DNA of 64,000 nt from Cytophagaceae bacterium (GTDB lineage: Bacteria > Bacteroidota > Bacteroidia > Cytophagales > Flexibacteraceae): contig CANGYH010000006.1 of NCBI GenBank assembly GCA_947458545.1, forward strand, positions 1 through 64,000. The letters run 5' to 3'. Every line of letters begins with the position of its first letter. The stretch's first letter is position 1. Made by a program: the position numbers and the translations under genes. Below are positions 8,663-16,735 of this stretch, one piece after another. Below the pieces are notes generated by a model that did not search any database, had not been told where the DNA came from, and saw nothing but the letters and a program-made list of their open reading frames with translations.

Positions 8663-8776
8663 ACCGGCAAAGCAACGGTGTGGGGTGCGGCAGGGGCAAT
8701 AGCCTACGGTTATCTGCGCAATGCTGGTGCGCGTATAGACCTCTATGCGCGCAATGGCTGTGCGCCCATCTGCGCC

Positions 8777-9562
8777 TTACATGGCTTTGCGGAGCTGGCT
8801 TACCAGCGCCTCGAAGTCTTTAGGGTAAGGTGCCTCTAGGTGCAGGCGCTCACCGTCCATTTTGGCAAAGTTGAGCTCGGCCGCATGCAGGGCCACCCGG
8901 CTGATGAGGGGCAGCTCTTCGACGTCCTTCTGCTGCTTGTGGCCCCGCTTAATGTCAGAGAGGTAAATCAGCGGCCCGCCGTAGCGAGGGTCTGACACAA
9001 TGCTGGCCTCCAGCGCCTTAAGGTGAATGCGTATCTGGTGCATCCGCCCGGTGATGGGGTAGCAGCGCACCAGCGTATGGCGGCGGAAAATCTCCTGCGT
9101 CTGGAAAACGGTCTCTGCCTCTTTGCCCTCCGCCTTGTCTATCACAACGTACCCGCCGTTCTTTTGCAAGATTGGCAGATAGACGCGGACCCCCTCCAGG
9201 TTGTGTACGCCATGGCAAACGGCGTGGTAAATCTTGGTAACCTGCCGGTGCTCAAACTGCATGGCCAGGCTGCGGTAAGCGGCCGGGTTTTTGGCAAAAG
9301 CAATGGCCCCGCTGGTCTCCTTGTCTAGGCGGTGGCAGGCCTGGGCATCCGGGTGGGTGCGCTTTACAAGGCGCAGCAGCCCCTCGCCAAAGCCTGCCGC
9401 CCGCTCGTCGAGCGTAGAGACGTAGGGCGGCTTGTTGAGGACCAGAAAGTCGTCATCCTCATACAGCACGACATCGGCCAGGCGCTTGATTTTTGGCAAG
9501 CGGATGGAGGCCTGCTTAGGCGCGTTGTCTTCTTCGTAGAAATAGAGGTCTTCGTCTATCAT
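8777..9562 (-). CDS. RluA-family pseudouridine synthase
   Basis: A 261-aa enzyme predicted to isomerise uridine to pseudouridine in rRNA or tRNA. The catalytic motif HRLDKETSG is present with the nucleophilic Asp at residue 80, followed by the RluA-type GRMHQIRIHLK motif and the PxYGG-like DPRYGG. There is no S4 RNA-binding domain, so it resembles short RluA/RluC-like members; the target base cannot be told from sequence. The ATG at 9562 is four bases from a TTTG (GACCTTTG), again a possible leaderless start. It is co-oriented with the DUF2851 gene, 114 bp upstream of it. Confidence 0.92.
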   Translation of the reverse strand: MIDEDLYFYEEDNAPKQASIRLPKIKRLADVVLYEDDDFLVLNKPPYVSTLDERAAGFGEGLLRLVKRTHPDAQACHRLDKETSGAIAFAKNPAAYRSLAMQFEHRQVTKIYHAVCHGVHNLEGVRVYLPILQKNGGYVVIDKAEGKEAETVFQTQEIFRRHTLVRCYPITGRMHQIRIHLKALEASIVSDPRYGGPLIYLSDIKRGHKQQKDVEELPLISRVALHAAELNFAKMDGERLHLEAPYPKDFEALVSQLRKAM

Positions 9563-9639
9563 GGTACAAAGGTCGGGGATTAGTGCCTTGTGATGCCATC
9601 TGTGCCAGAGACATTCACGGAAGTACGCTTGGCTATTCG

Positions 9640-9774
9640 TCTATCAAGAGCTAATGAAAGGATGATGCGGCTCACAAGTTATAATATTAATATTTTAATA
9701 AATGATATAACCTTATAATATTAATGATAACTTGCAAAACTTGCAATACCAAGCCGCTCTATCAAGAGCTTATG
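9640..9774 (+). repeat. Paired 17-bp direct repeat upstream of the exported-protein operon
   Basis: TCTATCAAGAGCTAATG at 9640-9656 recurs as TCTATCAAGAGCTTATG at 9758-9774 (16 of 17 identical). The second copy overlaps the -7 element of the operon, and part of it is an inverted repeat (GCTCT, ATCA, AGAGC). The 100 bp between the copies is very AT-rich. The pair could be operator sites or a duplication left by an insertion; nothing in the sequence decides. Confidence 0.55.
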
Positions 9775-9778
9775 TTTG
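9771..9778 (+). promoter_or_regulatory. -7 element of the five-gene exported-protein operon
   Basis: TATGTTTG matches TAnnTTTG exactly, placing the transcription start near 9784, about 13 nt before the first ATG at 9797. No TTG lies at the canonical 19-21 nt upstream (the nearest, at 9741-9743, is 27 nt away), so expression may need an activator. Confidence 0.6.
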
Positions 9779-9796
9779 AAACTACGTTCAATCAAA

Positions 9797-11146
9797 ATGA
9801 AAATAGCTATTCTAACCCTTTTGGGGGTCTGCATAGGGGTCATCATCCCTGCATTTGGCCAAGACCAGATTAAGTACAGAAGAAGCTCTCTGCACATGGT
9901 GCTGGTGGAGTCTGGATCATATCCTAACAAGGAATCTGTGGTGAAGGCATATAAGACATATCCATTTCCGGAGAAGTACAATAAGCACTTGGTTGGCTCA
10001 GAATTTTTGCAGAGAAACGTCAGTGAGGCTGAGTTTAAGATGCTAGGGTTTTTAAAGGATACGCTGAAGAATCCGATGCTGATTACCAAGGCGGTTGCTC
10101 AATTGAAGAACGTCAAAATGGTAGGGCCAGAGGGCAAGTTTGGGGTTGTTCTGCCCAATAGCATGGACTCGATGCGCGCCAAAGTGGATCTGTCCATAAA
10201 AAAAGACCACTTGGCCAATCAGCTGTTGGCCAAGTGGTTTAATGCAGATGCGAAAGGGAACTTTAATACAGAACTGATATTAGAGCGAGGTAAATACTCA
10301 GCATCTGAGCAGGATAAAGAACTGGCCGCCAAGATGGCAACCTCGGCAGACTATCTCTATGATGAGGAGCTAATTGGCAATACCTTCACAGTATTCTGTA
10401 AATTTAAGTTTTATCCCAACGAGCCCGTTGCCCGCATTATTAAAGAGGCAGCTATGGTAGAGGTAAATAAGAATGCACAGAAGGGCGTGCCAGATTTTGT
10501 TACGCAGAAGGCAATCAAGGGCATAGAAGAAGTGTACCAAAGAACAAAGGAGGGCTACACGCTGATTACCACTACCCTTTTGTATAAGTTGAATTGGGAT
10601 AAAGCGACAGCAGATATATTTAAGCAGAGGTATATTACCGAGGCTGACCCAGTAAAGCGCAAGGCTTTTCTTGATACGACAAATCTGATTGGCCTCACGT
10701 TTTTGGGTGATCAAACTTCGACTACATTGGTTACCTTCAAGATAGGGGAAAAGCGCACCGAAGACCAAGTTATTGACCTGTCTGTAAAGCGTAATATTGA
10801 CAAAGTATTTGCCCAATTGCAGAAGGAGTATCAAGTCTTCCGCCCGGTTAGCCCAATTAGCACCAACAATCCGCTTACTGCCCGTATAGGACTAAAAGAA
10901 GGTCTTGAGCCAGGCCAAAAATTCGAGGTATTGGAAAGCCGCAAAGACAAAAAAACAGGCTTTTACACTTGGGCTAGCATAGGCACCGTAAAGGTTGATG
11001 ATAAGTTACCCATTTGGGATAACCGCATTGGTGCAGAAGAGGAAGGGGTAAACAAGGATGCGCAGGGCAATCCGCTGCCTCAGTTCACAACTTTTAAGGG
11101 GTCCAGCGATGCGCAGCCTGGAATGCATGTTATCCGACTTAAATAA
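9797..11146 (+). CDS. Exported conserved Bacteroidota protein, operon gene 1
   Basis: A 449-aa protein with a signal peptide (MKIAILTLLGVCIGVIIPAFG, then Q). ATG 9797 fits the signal peptide; the seven codons upstream overlap the promoter. I recognise the general pattern of an uncharacterised Bacteroidota family: 'ANQLLAKWFN', 'ILERGKYSASEQD', 'DEELIGNTFTVFCKFKF' in the middle, a 'TTLLYKLNWD' segment, and 'ARIGLKEGLEPGQKFEVLE' with 'WDNRIGAEEEG' near the C-terminus. I know of no function and see no catalytic motif, lipobox or sorting domain, so a periplasmic location is likely. It is the first gene of a tight operon with a DUF6175-like gene six bases downstream. Codon use is clearly AT-richer than in the flanking genes. 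Confidence 0.75.
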   Translation: MKIAILTLLGVCIGVIIPAFGQDQIKYRRSSLHMVLVESGSYPNKESVVKAYKTYPFPEKYNKHLVGSEFLQRNVSEAEFKMLGFLKDTLKNPMLITKAVAQLKNVKMVGPEGKFGVVLPNSMDSMRAKVDLSIKKDHLANQLLAKWFNADAKGNFNTELILERGKYSASEQDKELAAKMATSADYLYDEELIGNTFTVFCKFKFYPNEPVARIIKEAAMVEVNKNAQKGVPDFVTQKAIKGIEEVYQRTKEGYTLITTTLLYKLNWDKATADIFKQRYITEADPVKRKAFLDTTNLIGLTFLGDQTSTTLVTFKIGEKRTEDQVIDLSVKRNIDKVFAQLQKEYQVFRPVSPISTNNPLTARIGLKEGLEPGQKFEVLESRKDKKTGFYTWASIGTVKVDDKLPIWDNRIGAEEEGVNKDAQGNPLPQFTTFKGSSDAQPGMHVIRLK

Positions 11147-11152
11147 ATAATT

Positions 11153-12547
11153 ATGAGAGGCTTTTTACTTACCCTGGGCATAATAGCATGGAGCTTATTA
11201 TCTGCCCTGGCACAACAACCACCTGCTTACAGAACAGCAGGCAATGTAGAGCCTTATCAACAAGGTGCAGATGGAACCATCTTGCTTAAGGTTATTGCCA
11301 CAGGTGCAGATAGGGGTGAACTTGATAACAATGCAAGGCAAATCGCGCTCTATAACGCAATTTTTGTCGGCTATCCGGAGGCCAATGGTATCCCAAAGGC
11401 TGAGCCTTTAGCGAGGCCTTCTCTATATGACGAGAAATTAGCTGAGTTTGATAAGTTGATTACTGACCCGGCAACGCCGGCTAAGTACAACATGGTGGTA
11501 ACCAACCACCCAAGTATACCAATCTCTAAGGTAAGCAAGAAGCTTATAGAAGGGCCTGTAATTGTCGCTGTAAATACAAAGGCGATACGCCGGGATTTAG
11601 AGGAAAAGGGCTACCTGCCTAGTCTCGCTGTGTTAGGTTATAAGCCATCGGTGTGCGTGTTTCCGGATGAGGCCTGGTTGATAAAAAAGCAGTATTATAC
11701 TACAGTTGCCAACCAAGGAACGGAAGTTAAGATTTGGAAATACAGGGAAGCTGTGGTGGACCCTGAATTCAAAATAATCTCTGATAATTTTAAATCGAAA
11801 TTTGATAAGTTTTTTGAGATAAAGTCTATTGCAGATGCTTTGGATGCGCGGGCCAATGAAGACTTCGTAAACAACCAGTCTGCTGATGGCACATATCAAT
11901 CTGTTGAATCAAAGTTATTCTCCACGCTGTCTCCAGATTTGGTCATTAGGATTGATATCCTTATGGCTAAAGTTTCTGGAGGCAACAGGGCTACCATTAC
12001 ATTAAAGTGTATAGACCCTTTTAGTAGCATGGAGGTGATTAATGGGCAACCCATGACGAGAGACTCCCGCGAAGATGAGTTGAATACCACCAAGGCCTCT
12101 TTTATGGGAGCCGTGGATGACATTTACCCCCGAATTGTAGATTATTTCATAACAAGGGAGAGTAATGGTGCTCAGGGAAATTTATCGGTAGAGATTGCTG
12201 GCAATCTAGCAGGTACTTTAGATTTTGAAACACCGATTCAAGACAAGGACAAAGAGACTAATCTGGCTCGTATAATTAAAACGGTTTTGGCAAAGAACGT
12301 ACAGAAGGGGAAGAATGACGTCGTACGACATGAACTGGATGGCCTTGCAGACAAGACTCGGCTTGCTTACAAAAAGGTATTCATTCCGATTTATTATCTT
12401 GATCCTGATACAGAGACAAAAGAGAAAAATACTTTTGTAAATCTGGGCAAGGCTATACAATCTAAGCTAAAATCAGTTGGTATTTCAAGCACAGTAATTA
12501 GTTTGGGAATGGGTACCGTAAAGGTTCGTATTACAGAAAAGATATGA
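11153..12547 (+). CDS. DUF6175-like exported protein, operon gene 2
   Basis: A 464-aa protein with a signal peptide (MRGFLLTLGIIAWSLLSALA, then QQ). An N-terminal domain (about 45-165) starts 'DGTILLKVIATG' and ends 'VAVNTKAIRRDLEEKGYLPSL'; a version of the same domain makes up operon gene 3. A middle region (about 165-330) fits my memory of DUF6175: 'KPSVCVFPDEAWLI', 'NQGTEVKIWKYREAV', 'DALDARANEDF'. A C-terminal domain (about 335-464) completes it. The family is Bacteroidota-specific and of unknown function. It has no T9SS domain or lipobox, so it is probably periplasmic. Its stop overlaps the next start (ATGA), indicating translational coupling. Confidence 0.7.
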   Translation: MRGFLLTLGIIAWSLLSALAQQPPAYRTAGNVEPYQQGADGTILLKVIATGADRGELDNNARQIALYNAIFVGYPEANGIPKAEPLARPSLYDEKLAEFDKLITDPATPAKYNMVVTNHPSIPISKVSKKLIEGPVIVAVNTKAIRRDLEEKGYLPSLAVLGYKPSVCVFPDEAWLIKKQYYTTVANQGTEVKIWKYREAVVDPEFKIISDNFKSKFDKFFEIKSIADALDARANEDFVNNQSADGTYQSVESKLFSTLSPDLVIRIDILMAKVSGGNRATITLKCIDPFSSMEVINGQPMTRDSREDELNTTKASFMGAVDDIYPRIVDYFITRESNGAQGNLSVEIAGNLAGTLDFETPIQDKDKETNLARIIKTVLAKNVQKGKNDVVRHELDGLADKTRLAYKKVFIPIYYLDPDTETKEKNTFVNLGKAIQSKLKSVGISSTVISLGMGTVKVRITEKI

Positions 12548-13002
12548 AGTATATACTTATTACCCTTTTTAATGTTATCACCTTTGCGGTGGGTGGGCCT
12601 AAGCACTTTCAGGTAGCTTATCCACAAGAAATTGCTTGCATCACCCAAGGTGTTGATGGGGTTCAAACTCTTGCTATTTGGTGTGGAGGGCGTGTTAATC
12701 AAACCGACTGCAGCGAGGCTCAGAAAAGAGTCGTTTCCGCAATTATTTGGGATGGTATCAAGCTGTCAGATGTTTGCAGCCCTGTTCCGTTGGTTATAGA
12801 TCCCAGTGTGAGGCATAATAATATGGCCTTCATATCTAAATTCTTTGCAGAAAAAGGTGATTACACGAAATTCTCTAAAATCGTCACTCGAAGCGGTTTA
12901 AGGCAAGCGTGTAACAGCCAGCCTCATAGGATTATGGTGTCGGTAGAGCGCCCTGCGCTACATACATATTTGATTTCTAGGAAAATACCATCTCGCTTGT
13001 AA
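12544..13002 (+). CDS. Small exported paralogue of the DUF6175 protein's N-terminal domain, operon gene 3
   Basis: A 152-aa protein beginning MKYILITLFNVITFAVGG, a weak signal peptide without an obvious cleavage site. The rest aligns by eye with the N-terminal domain of gene 2: 'GVQTLAIWCGGR' against 'DGTILLKVIATG', then 'AQKRVVSAIIWDGI' against 'ARQIALYNAIFVGY', and 'MVSVERPALHTYLISRKIPSRL' against 'IVAVNTKAIRRDLEEKGYLPSL'. Four scattered cysteines suggest possible disulphides in the periplasm. Start and stop overlap both neighbours (ATGA and TAATG), so it is a genuine coupled operon member. Function unknown. Confidence 0.72.
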   Translation: MKYILITLFNVITFAVGGPKHFQVAYPQEIACITQGVDGVQTLAIWCGGRVNQTDCSEAQKRVVSAIIWDGIKLSDVCSPVPLVIDPSVRHNNMAFISKFFAEKGDYTKFSKIVTRSGLRQACNSQPHRIMVSVERPALHTYLISRKIPSRL

Positions 13003-14099
13003 TGAATGGTCATATGCGTATTAGTTTGTTCTTTTTACTGCTGCTTTCCCAGCTAAGTGTAAAATTGGCTGCGCAGCCTAGTGACTTTGATCGAATACCT
13101 GTCAGCACAGTGCTTGTAGGAGACATTGATAAAAAGTCTGATGCTGTGCGGAACGCCCTATCTGTTAAACTAACATCCATAGCTAACGCTAACGGTTTGC
13201 TGGCCAGCAATATGATTGACAATAGGTTTGTCATTGCAGCTAATGTTATAGAAGAAGCAAAAGATATCTCTGCCACAACGCCTACCATGTTCGCTTATAC
13301 GTTGACCGTGAATATAAAAATGGGCGATGGCTTGACGGGGACTGTTTACAACTCAACTTCTATTTCTGTAAAAGGATTAGAAAGGTCAGAGGAAAAGGCA
13401 TATCTATCTGCCATTAGGAGCATTGCGGTAGACAAAAAAGAGATAAAGGAATTCGTTGCAGTTTCAAAGGCCAAGATTATAGACTATTACGTTTCAACGT
13501 GTGATGCTACTATTTCTAAGGCTAGGTTGTTTAGTACTCAAAATAAGTTTGATGAGGCATTGTTCGAGTTGTCAGTTATTCCTAATGTCAGTTCAGTTTG
13601 CTTTGAGCACGTGACCAAGGCCACAGAGCAAATTTTTAAGGATAAGGTAGAGTATGAATGTGCAGAAATTATTAATAAGACAGAATTTGACGTCAATAGT
13701 GGTAATTATGATTCAGCGTTTATAAGGCTTGCCTTAATACCAGTTGATGCTTCTTGTTTTGTGCGCGCCAAGGCCTTAACCGTTCAGGCCGCCAGCTTAG
13801 TTTGTCAGAACGCGATGAACAAGGCTCGCGCGGCATGGTCTGGCCATGATGTGGATGCTGCGGCGTCGGCTTTGGCTGAAGTTAAAGCTGGTTCTACTTG
13901 CGATGCTGATGCTCTGGCCTTGGTGGCCGAAATTAAGGCTTACAAACAAGCCCAAGAGCAAAGAGAGTGGAAATTCGAGCTTAAAAAGCAAGAGGATGCC
14001 GTAAAGCTTGAAGCTGCTCGAATTAAAGCTGCCAGGGACATCGGAGTAGCATATGCGAAGAGCAGACCTAAAGTAATTTATCGAATAGGTTGGTTTTGA
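13002..14099 (+). CDS. Exported protein with Cys-bearing helical repeats, operon gene 4
   Basis: A 365-aa protein with a signal peptide (MRISLFFLLLLSQLSVKLAA from an internal ATG at 13014; TAATG coupling supports 13002). The N-terminal part (about 25-140) includes 'NRFVIAANVIEEAKDI' and 'VNIKMGDGLTGTVYNS', resembling a conserved Bacteroidota family of unknown function. Residues about 165-320 form helical, TPR-like repeats, each with a Cys (STCDATISKAR, FDEALFELSVIP, YDSAFIRLALIP, AASALAEVKAGSTC). The C-terminus is a charged helix rich in Lys, Glu and Ala. It is probably a periplasmic scaffold-type partner of genes 1-3. Confidence 0.72.
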   Translation: MNGHMRISLFFLLLLSQLSVKLAAQPSDFDRIPVSTVLVGDIDKKSDAVRNALSVKLTSIANANGLLASNMIDNRFVIAANVIEEAKDISATTPTMFAYTLTVNIKMGDGLTGTVYNSTSISVKGLERSEEKAYLSAIRSIAVDKKEIKEFVAVSKAKIIDYYVSTCDATISKARLFSTQNKFDEALFELSVIPNVSSVCFEHVTKATEQIFKDKVEYECAEIINKTEFDVNSGNYDSAFIRLALIPVDASCFVRAKALTVQAASLVCQNAMNKARAAWSGHDVDAAASALAEVKAGSTCDADALALVAEIKAYKQAQEQREWKFELKKQEDAVKLEAARIKAARDIGVAYAKSRPKVIYRIGWF

Positions 14100-14111
14100 A
14101 CATTGCAACCG

Positions 14112-14564
14112 ATGGTTTTTGACGAGTTATTAATCTCTGCAATTAGAGAAGACATTGTAGCCAAATCTGGCTTGAGAATGCAATCCTTCGCTGACTGCAC
14201 ATCGTTCTGCATACTCTTGGAGAGAGAGAGATTATCACTATCGTCTTACACCATTGCTAGGATTTTCGGCATAATTAAAACCAATTCCAAACCATACAAT
14301 AGCTCTATTGCTATCTTGGTTAACTATTTGGGCCACTCCACAATATACGAGTATATAAATAATAAATTTAATAATCCACAGTTTAATATTGCGGGTCAAT
14401 TTCCTTTATATGTAAATAATAATCCGCCCTTTGGCGAGGGTGTACCTCTTCAAATTTACTCCATTTCCGCAAATTCAGTTAGGCCTATAGATATATCGAA
14501 ATATCCAATAAATGATCTCGCTTCTCTTTGTCCAGAAAAACTCTTAGTAATAGTATTAGAGTAA
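14112..14564 (+). CDS. Small cytoplasmic protein with Bacteroidota helical N-terminal module, operon gene 5
   Basis: A 150-aa protein without a signal peptide. ATG 14112 is preferred to TTG 14103. Residues 1-85 (CTSFCILLERERLSLSSYTIARIFGII, then AILVNYLGHSTIYEYI) recall an all-helical module found at the N-terminus of many Bacteroidota proteins, in which a 'SxxTLxRxFG' helix precedes a 'TLxxLAxYLGY' helix. That module has a helix-turn-helix look, so nucleic-acid or regulator binding is possible but unproven. The C-terminal half has no recognisable domain. It follows gene 4 by 12 bp and shares the operon's low GC. It is the only non-exported member and may be a regulator or an unrelated passenger. 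Confidence 0.55.
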   Translation: MVFDELLISAIREDIVAKSGLRMQSFADCTSFCILLERERLSLSSYTIARIFGIIKTNSKPYNSSIAILVNYLGHSTIYEYINNKFNNPQFNIAGQFPLYVNNNPPFGEGVPLQIYSISANSVRPIDISKYPINDLASLCPEKLLVIVLE

Positions 14565-14787
14565 GGCAGATGACGATGTTTATCGTTGGTAGGTAGTTTT
14601 AAAAATTTCTCATTGTAGTTATAGGTTCTCAAATGGTGCCTACTTTGTGGATAGGTGTGCGGCCTGCCTCTAGTACTTGATTGCATGTAGTGGTGATTGG
14701 TTGCAATTTGCTTTGAAGCGAAGAACTAGCCGGGTAGCACATGCGTGAACATCGGCCTTACCTTCTGCGTTACTTAAAGCTACGCCC

Positions 14788-16362
14788 ATGCAGGCCTTTG
14801 CCCAACTCTACGACGCGCTCGACCAAAGCAACAAGACCAACGACAAGGTCGCGGCCCTGGGCCAGTTCTTCCGCACGGCCGAGGCGCGTGAGCGCCTGTG
14901 GGCCCTGGCCCTGCTGAGCGGGCGGCGGCCCCGGCGCCACGTATCAGGCGCAGAGCTACGCGCCTGGGTGGCCGAGGAGGCCCAGATTCCCCTGTGGCTT
15001 GTAGAAGTGAGCTACCACGTGGTGGGTGACTTGGCCGAAGCCGTAAGCCTGCTGCTGCCCCCGCCCACCGACACGCAAACCCGCAGCCTGGCCCAGACCA
15101 TGGAAGAGCTGGCCGGCCTGGCCAAAGCCGCCGACCAAACGCGCCGCACCTGGGTGCTCGACGCCTGGCGTAGCCTGACCCGGCCTGAGCGGCTCGTCTT
15201 TACCAAGCTGATTACCGGCGGCTACCGCGTGGGCGTGTCAGAAAACCTGGTCATCCGGGCCCTGGCCGAGGTAACCGGCCAGACCACCGCCCAACTGGCC
15301 CACCGCGTGATGGGCAACTGGACCCCAGACACCACCACCTGGGAGGCCCTGCTGCTGGGCCAAGCCGAGGCCGACGACCTCTCCAAACCATACCCCTTCT
15401 TTCTGGCCTACCCCACAGAGCAGCCCGAAGGCCTGGGCCCGCCCCAAGAATGGCTGGCCGAGTGGAAGTGGGACGGCATCCGCAGCCAGACCATCTGCCG
15501 CCAGGGCCAGGCCTACATCTGGAGCCGCGGCGAGGATCTGGTGACTGACAAGTTTCCCGAGCTGGCAGAGCTGGCCGCCCGCCTGCCTCACGGCACGGTG
15601 ATAGATGGCGAGATCCTGCCCTTTGTGGAGGGCCGCATCGCCCCCTTTGCCGTGCTGCAAACGCGCATCGGGCGCAAGAATCTCACGGCCAAGATTCTGA
15701 AAGAAGCTCCCGTCGGCATCGTAGCCTATGATCTGCTGGAAGACGGCGGGCAAGACATCCGGCCCCTACCCCTGGCCGAGCGCCGCGCGCGGCTGGAGCG
15801 TCTCTGCCAGCAAATGGCTGACCCGCGCCTGAGCTTTTCGGCCGGGGTGCCCTTTGCCACCTGGGCCGAGCTGGCTGAAAGCCGCCGCCAGGCCCGCACC
15901 CACATGGCAGAAGGCTTCATGCTCAAGCGGCTGGCGGCACCCTACCAGGTAGGCCGCCGCCGCGGCGACTGGTGGAAGTGGAAGGTGGAGCCCCTCTCGG
16001 TAGATGCCGTGCTCATCTACGCCCAGCGTGGCACCGGCCGCCGGGCCGACCTATTTACCGACTACACCTTCGCCGTGTGGGACGGTGACCGGCTGGTGCC
16101 CTTCGCCAAGGCCTACTCCGGCCTCACTGACCAGGAGATCGCCCAGGTCGATAGATTCATCAAGGCCAACACCGTCGATAAGTTCGGCCCGGTGCGGACG
16201 GTAACCCCCAAGCTCGTATTCGAGATCGGCTTTGAGGGCATCCAGGCCAGCACCCGCCACAAGAGCGGGGTGGCTGTGCGCTTCCCCCGGATCCTCCGCT
16301 GGCGGCAAGACAAGCCCCTGCAAGAGGCCGATACCCTTCAGACGCTCAAAGCCCTGCTGTAA
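14788..16362 (+). CDS. ATP-dependent DNA ligase
   Basis: A 524-aa ATP-dependent DNA ligase that would seal nicks through an enzyme-AMP intermediate. The N-terminal half (1-200) is the helical DNA-binding domain. Motif I, EWKWDGIR, carries the adenylated lysine at residue 227; 'VIDGEI' (motif III), 'EGFMLKR' (motif IV) and 'WWKWKVEP' (motif V) follow, then an OB-fold with a KSGVAVRFPRILRWR C-terminus. In many bacteria this type is linked to a Lhr-type helicase and a beta-lactamase-fold exonuclease; neither is nearby. It is additional to the usual NAD-dependent LigA. TAccTTcT at about 14759-14766 is a weak promoter candidate. GC content jumps up at this gene, marking the end of the AT-rich island. 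Confidence 0.93.
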   Translation: MQAFAQLYDALDQSNKTNDKVAALGQFFRTAEARERLWALALLSGRRPRRHVSGAELRAWVAEEAQIPLWLVEVSYHVVGDLAEAVSLLLPPPTDTQTRSLAQTMEELAGLAKAADQTRRTWVLDAWRSLTRPERLVFTKLITGGYRVGVSENLVIRALAEVTGQTTAQLAHRVMGNWTPDTTTWEALLLGQAEADDLSKPYPFFLAYPTEQPEGLGPPQEWLAEWKWDGIRSQTICRQGQAYIWSRGEDLVTDKFPELAELAARLPHGTVIDGEILPFVEGRIAPFAVLQTRIGRKNLTAKILKEAPVGIVAYDLLEDGGQDIRPLPLAERRARLERLCQQMADPRLSFSAGVPFATWAELAESRRQARTHMAEGFMLKRLAAPYQVGRRRGDWWKWKVEPLSVDAVLIYAQRGTGRRADLFTDYTFAVWDGDRLVPFAKAYSGLTDQEIAQVDRFIKANTVDKFGPVRTVTPKLVFEIGFEGIQASTRHKSGVAVRFPRILRWRQDKPLQEADTLQTLKALL

Positions 16363-16383
16363 GCCCGGCCTGCGGGCAGGCAG

Positions 16384-16608
16384 CTAACAACCCTCGCCGG
16401 CCGGGGCCGGGGCCCGGGGCAGCACCTTCCAAACGCGTAGAGAGTCTAGCCCGTCGTATAGCATATAGTGGCCACGCGCCGTGCGCGCAGGCTTGGCCGC
16501 TGGGGCCTTGGCCTTTTTGCCCGCTTTGCCCTTAGGCGGCACCGTGGCTGCCGTAGCCGCCCAAGCAGCTACCCAAACCAAACCGAGAAGGAGAACTGCT
16601 TTTTGCAT
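16384..16608 (-). CDS. Small exported Lys/Ala/Pro-rich protein
   Basis: A 74-aa open frame beginning with a good signal peptide (MQKAVLLLGLVWVAAWAATA). A basic Lys/Ala/Pro/Gly linker follows (PPKGKAGKKAKAPAAKPAR), then a short hydrophilic end. No family is recognised. It sits 21 bp from the convergent ligase gene. The signal peptide, GC-rich codon use and start-proximal TTACCTTCC support a real gene, but a frame this short in GC-rich DNA could be chance. Confidence 0.5.
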   Translation of the reverse strand: MQKAVLLLGLVWVAAWAATAATVPPKGKAGKKAKAPAAKPARTARGHYMLYDGLDSLRVWKVLPRAPAPAGEGC

Positions 16609-16735
16609 AATCAGGGGAAGGTAAGGGTTGAGAATTAAAAATTAAGAATTAATGATTAAAAATTAGGCCAATACGCACGCATTTCGGAAGCTTTCATGAG
16701 ATTTGAATTCCTCACCCCCTCATCTACCCACCTCC

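Noticed and set aside
16370-16383. Short GC hairpin (GCCTGC/GCAGGC) after the ligase gene
   Set aside because: The six-base stem has no T-run and overlaps the 3' end of the convergent small gene; too weak to call a terminator.
16630-16666. AT-rich stretch with repeated ATTAAAAATTA motifs between two minus-strand genes
   Set aside because: Short and low-complexity; it could be an UP-like element, but nothing distinguishes it from ordinary AT-rich intergenic sequence.
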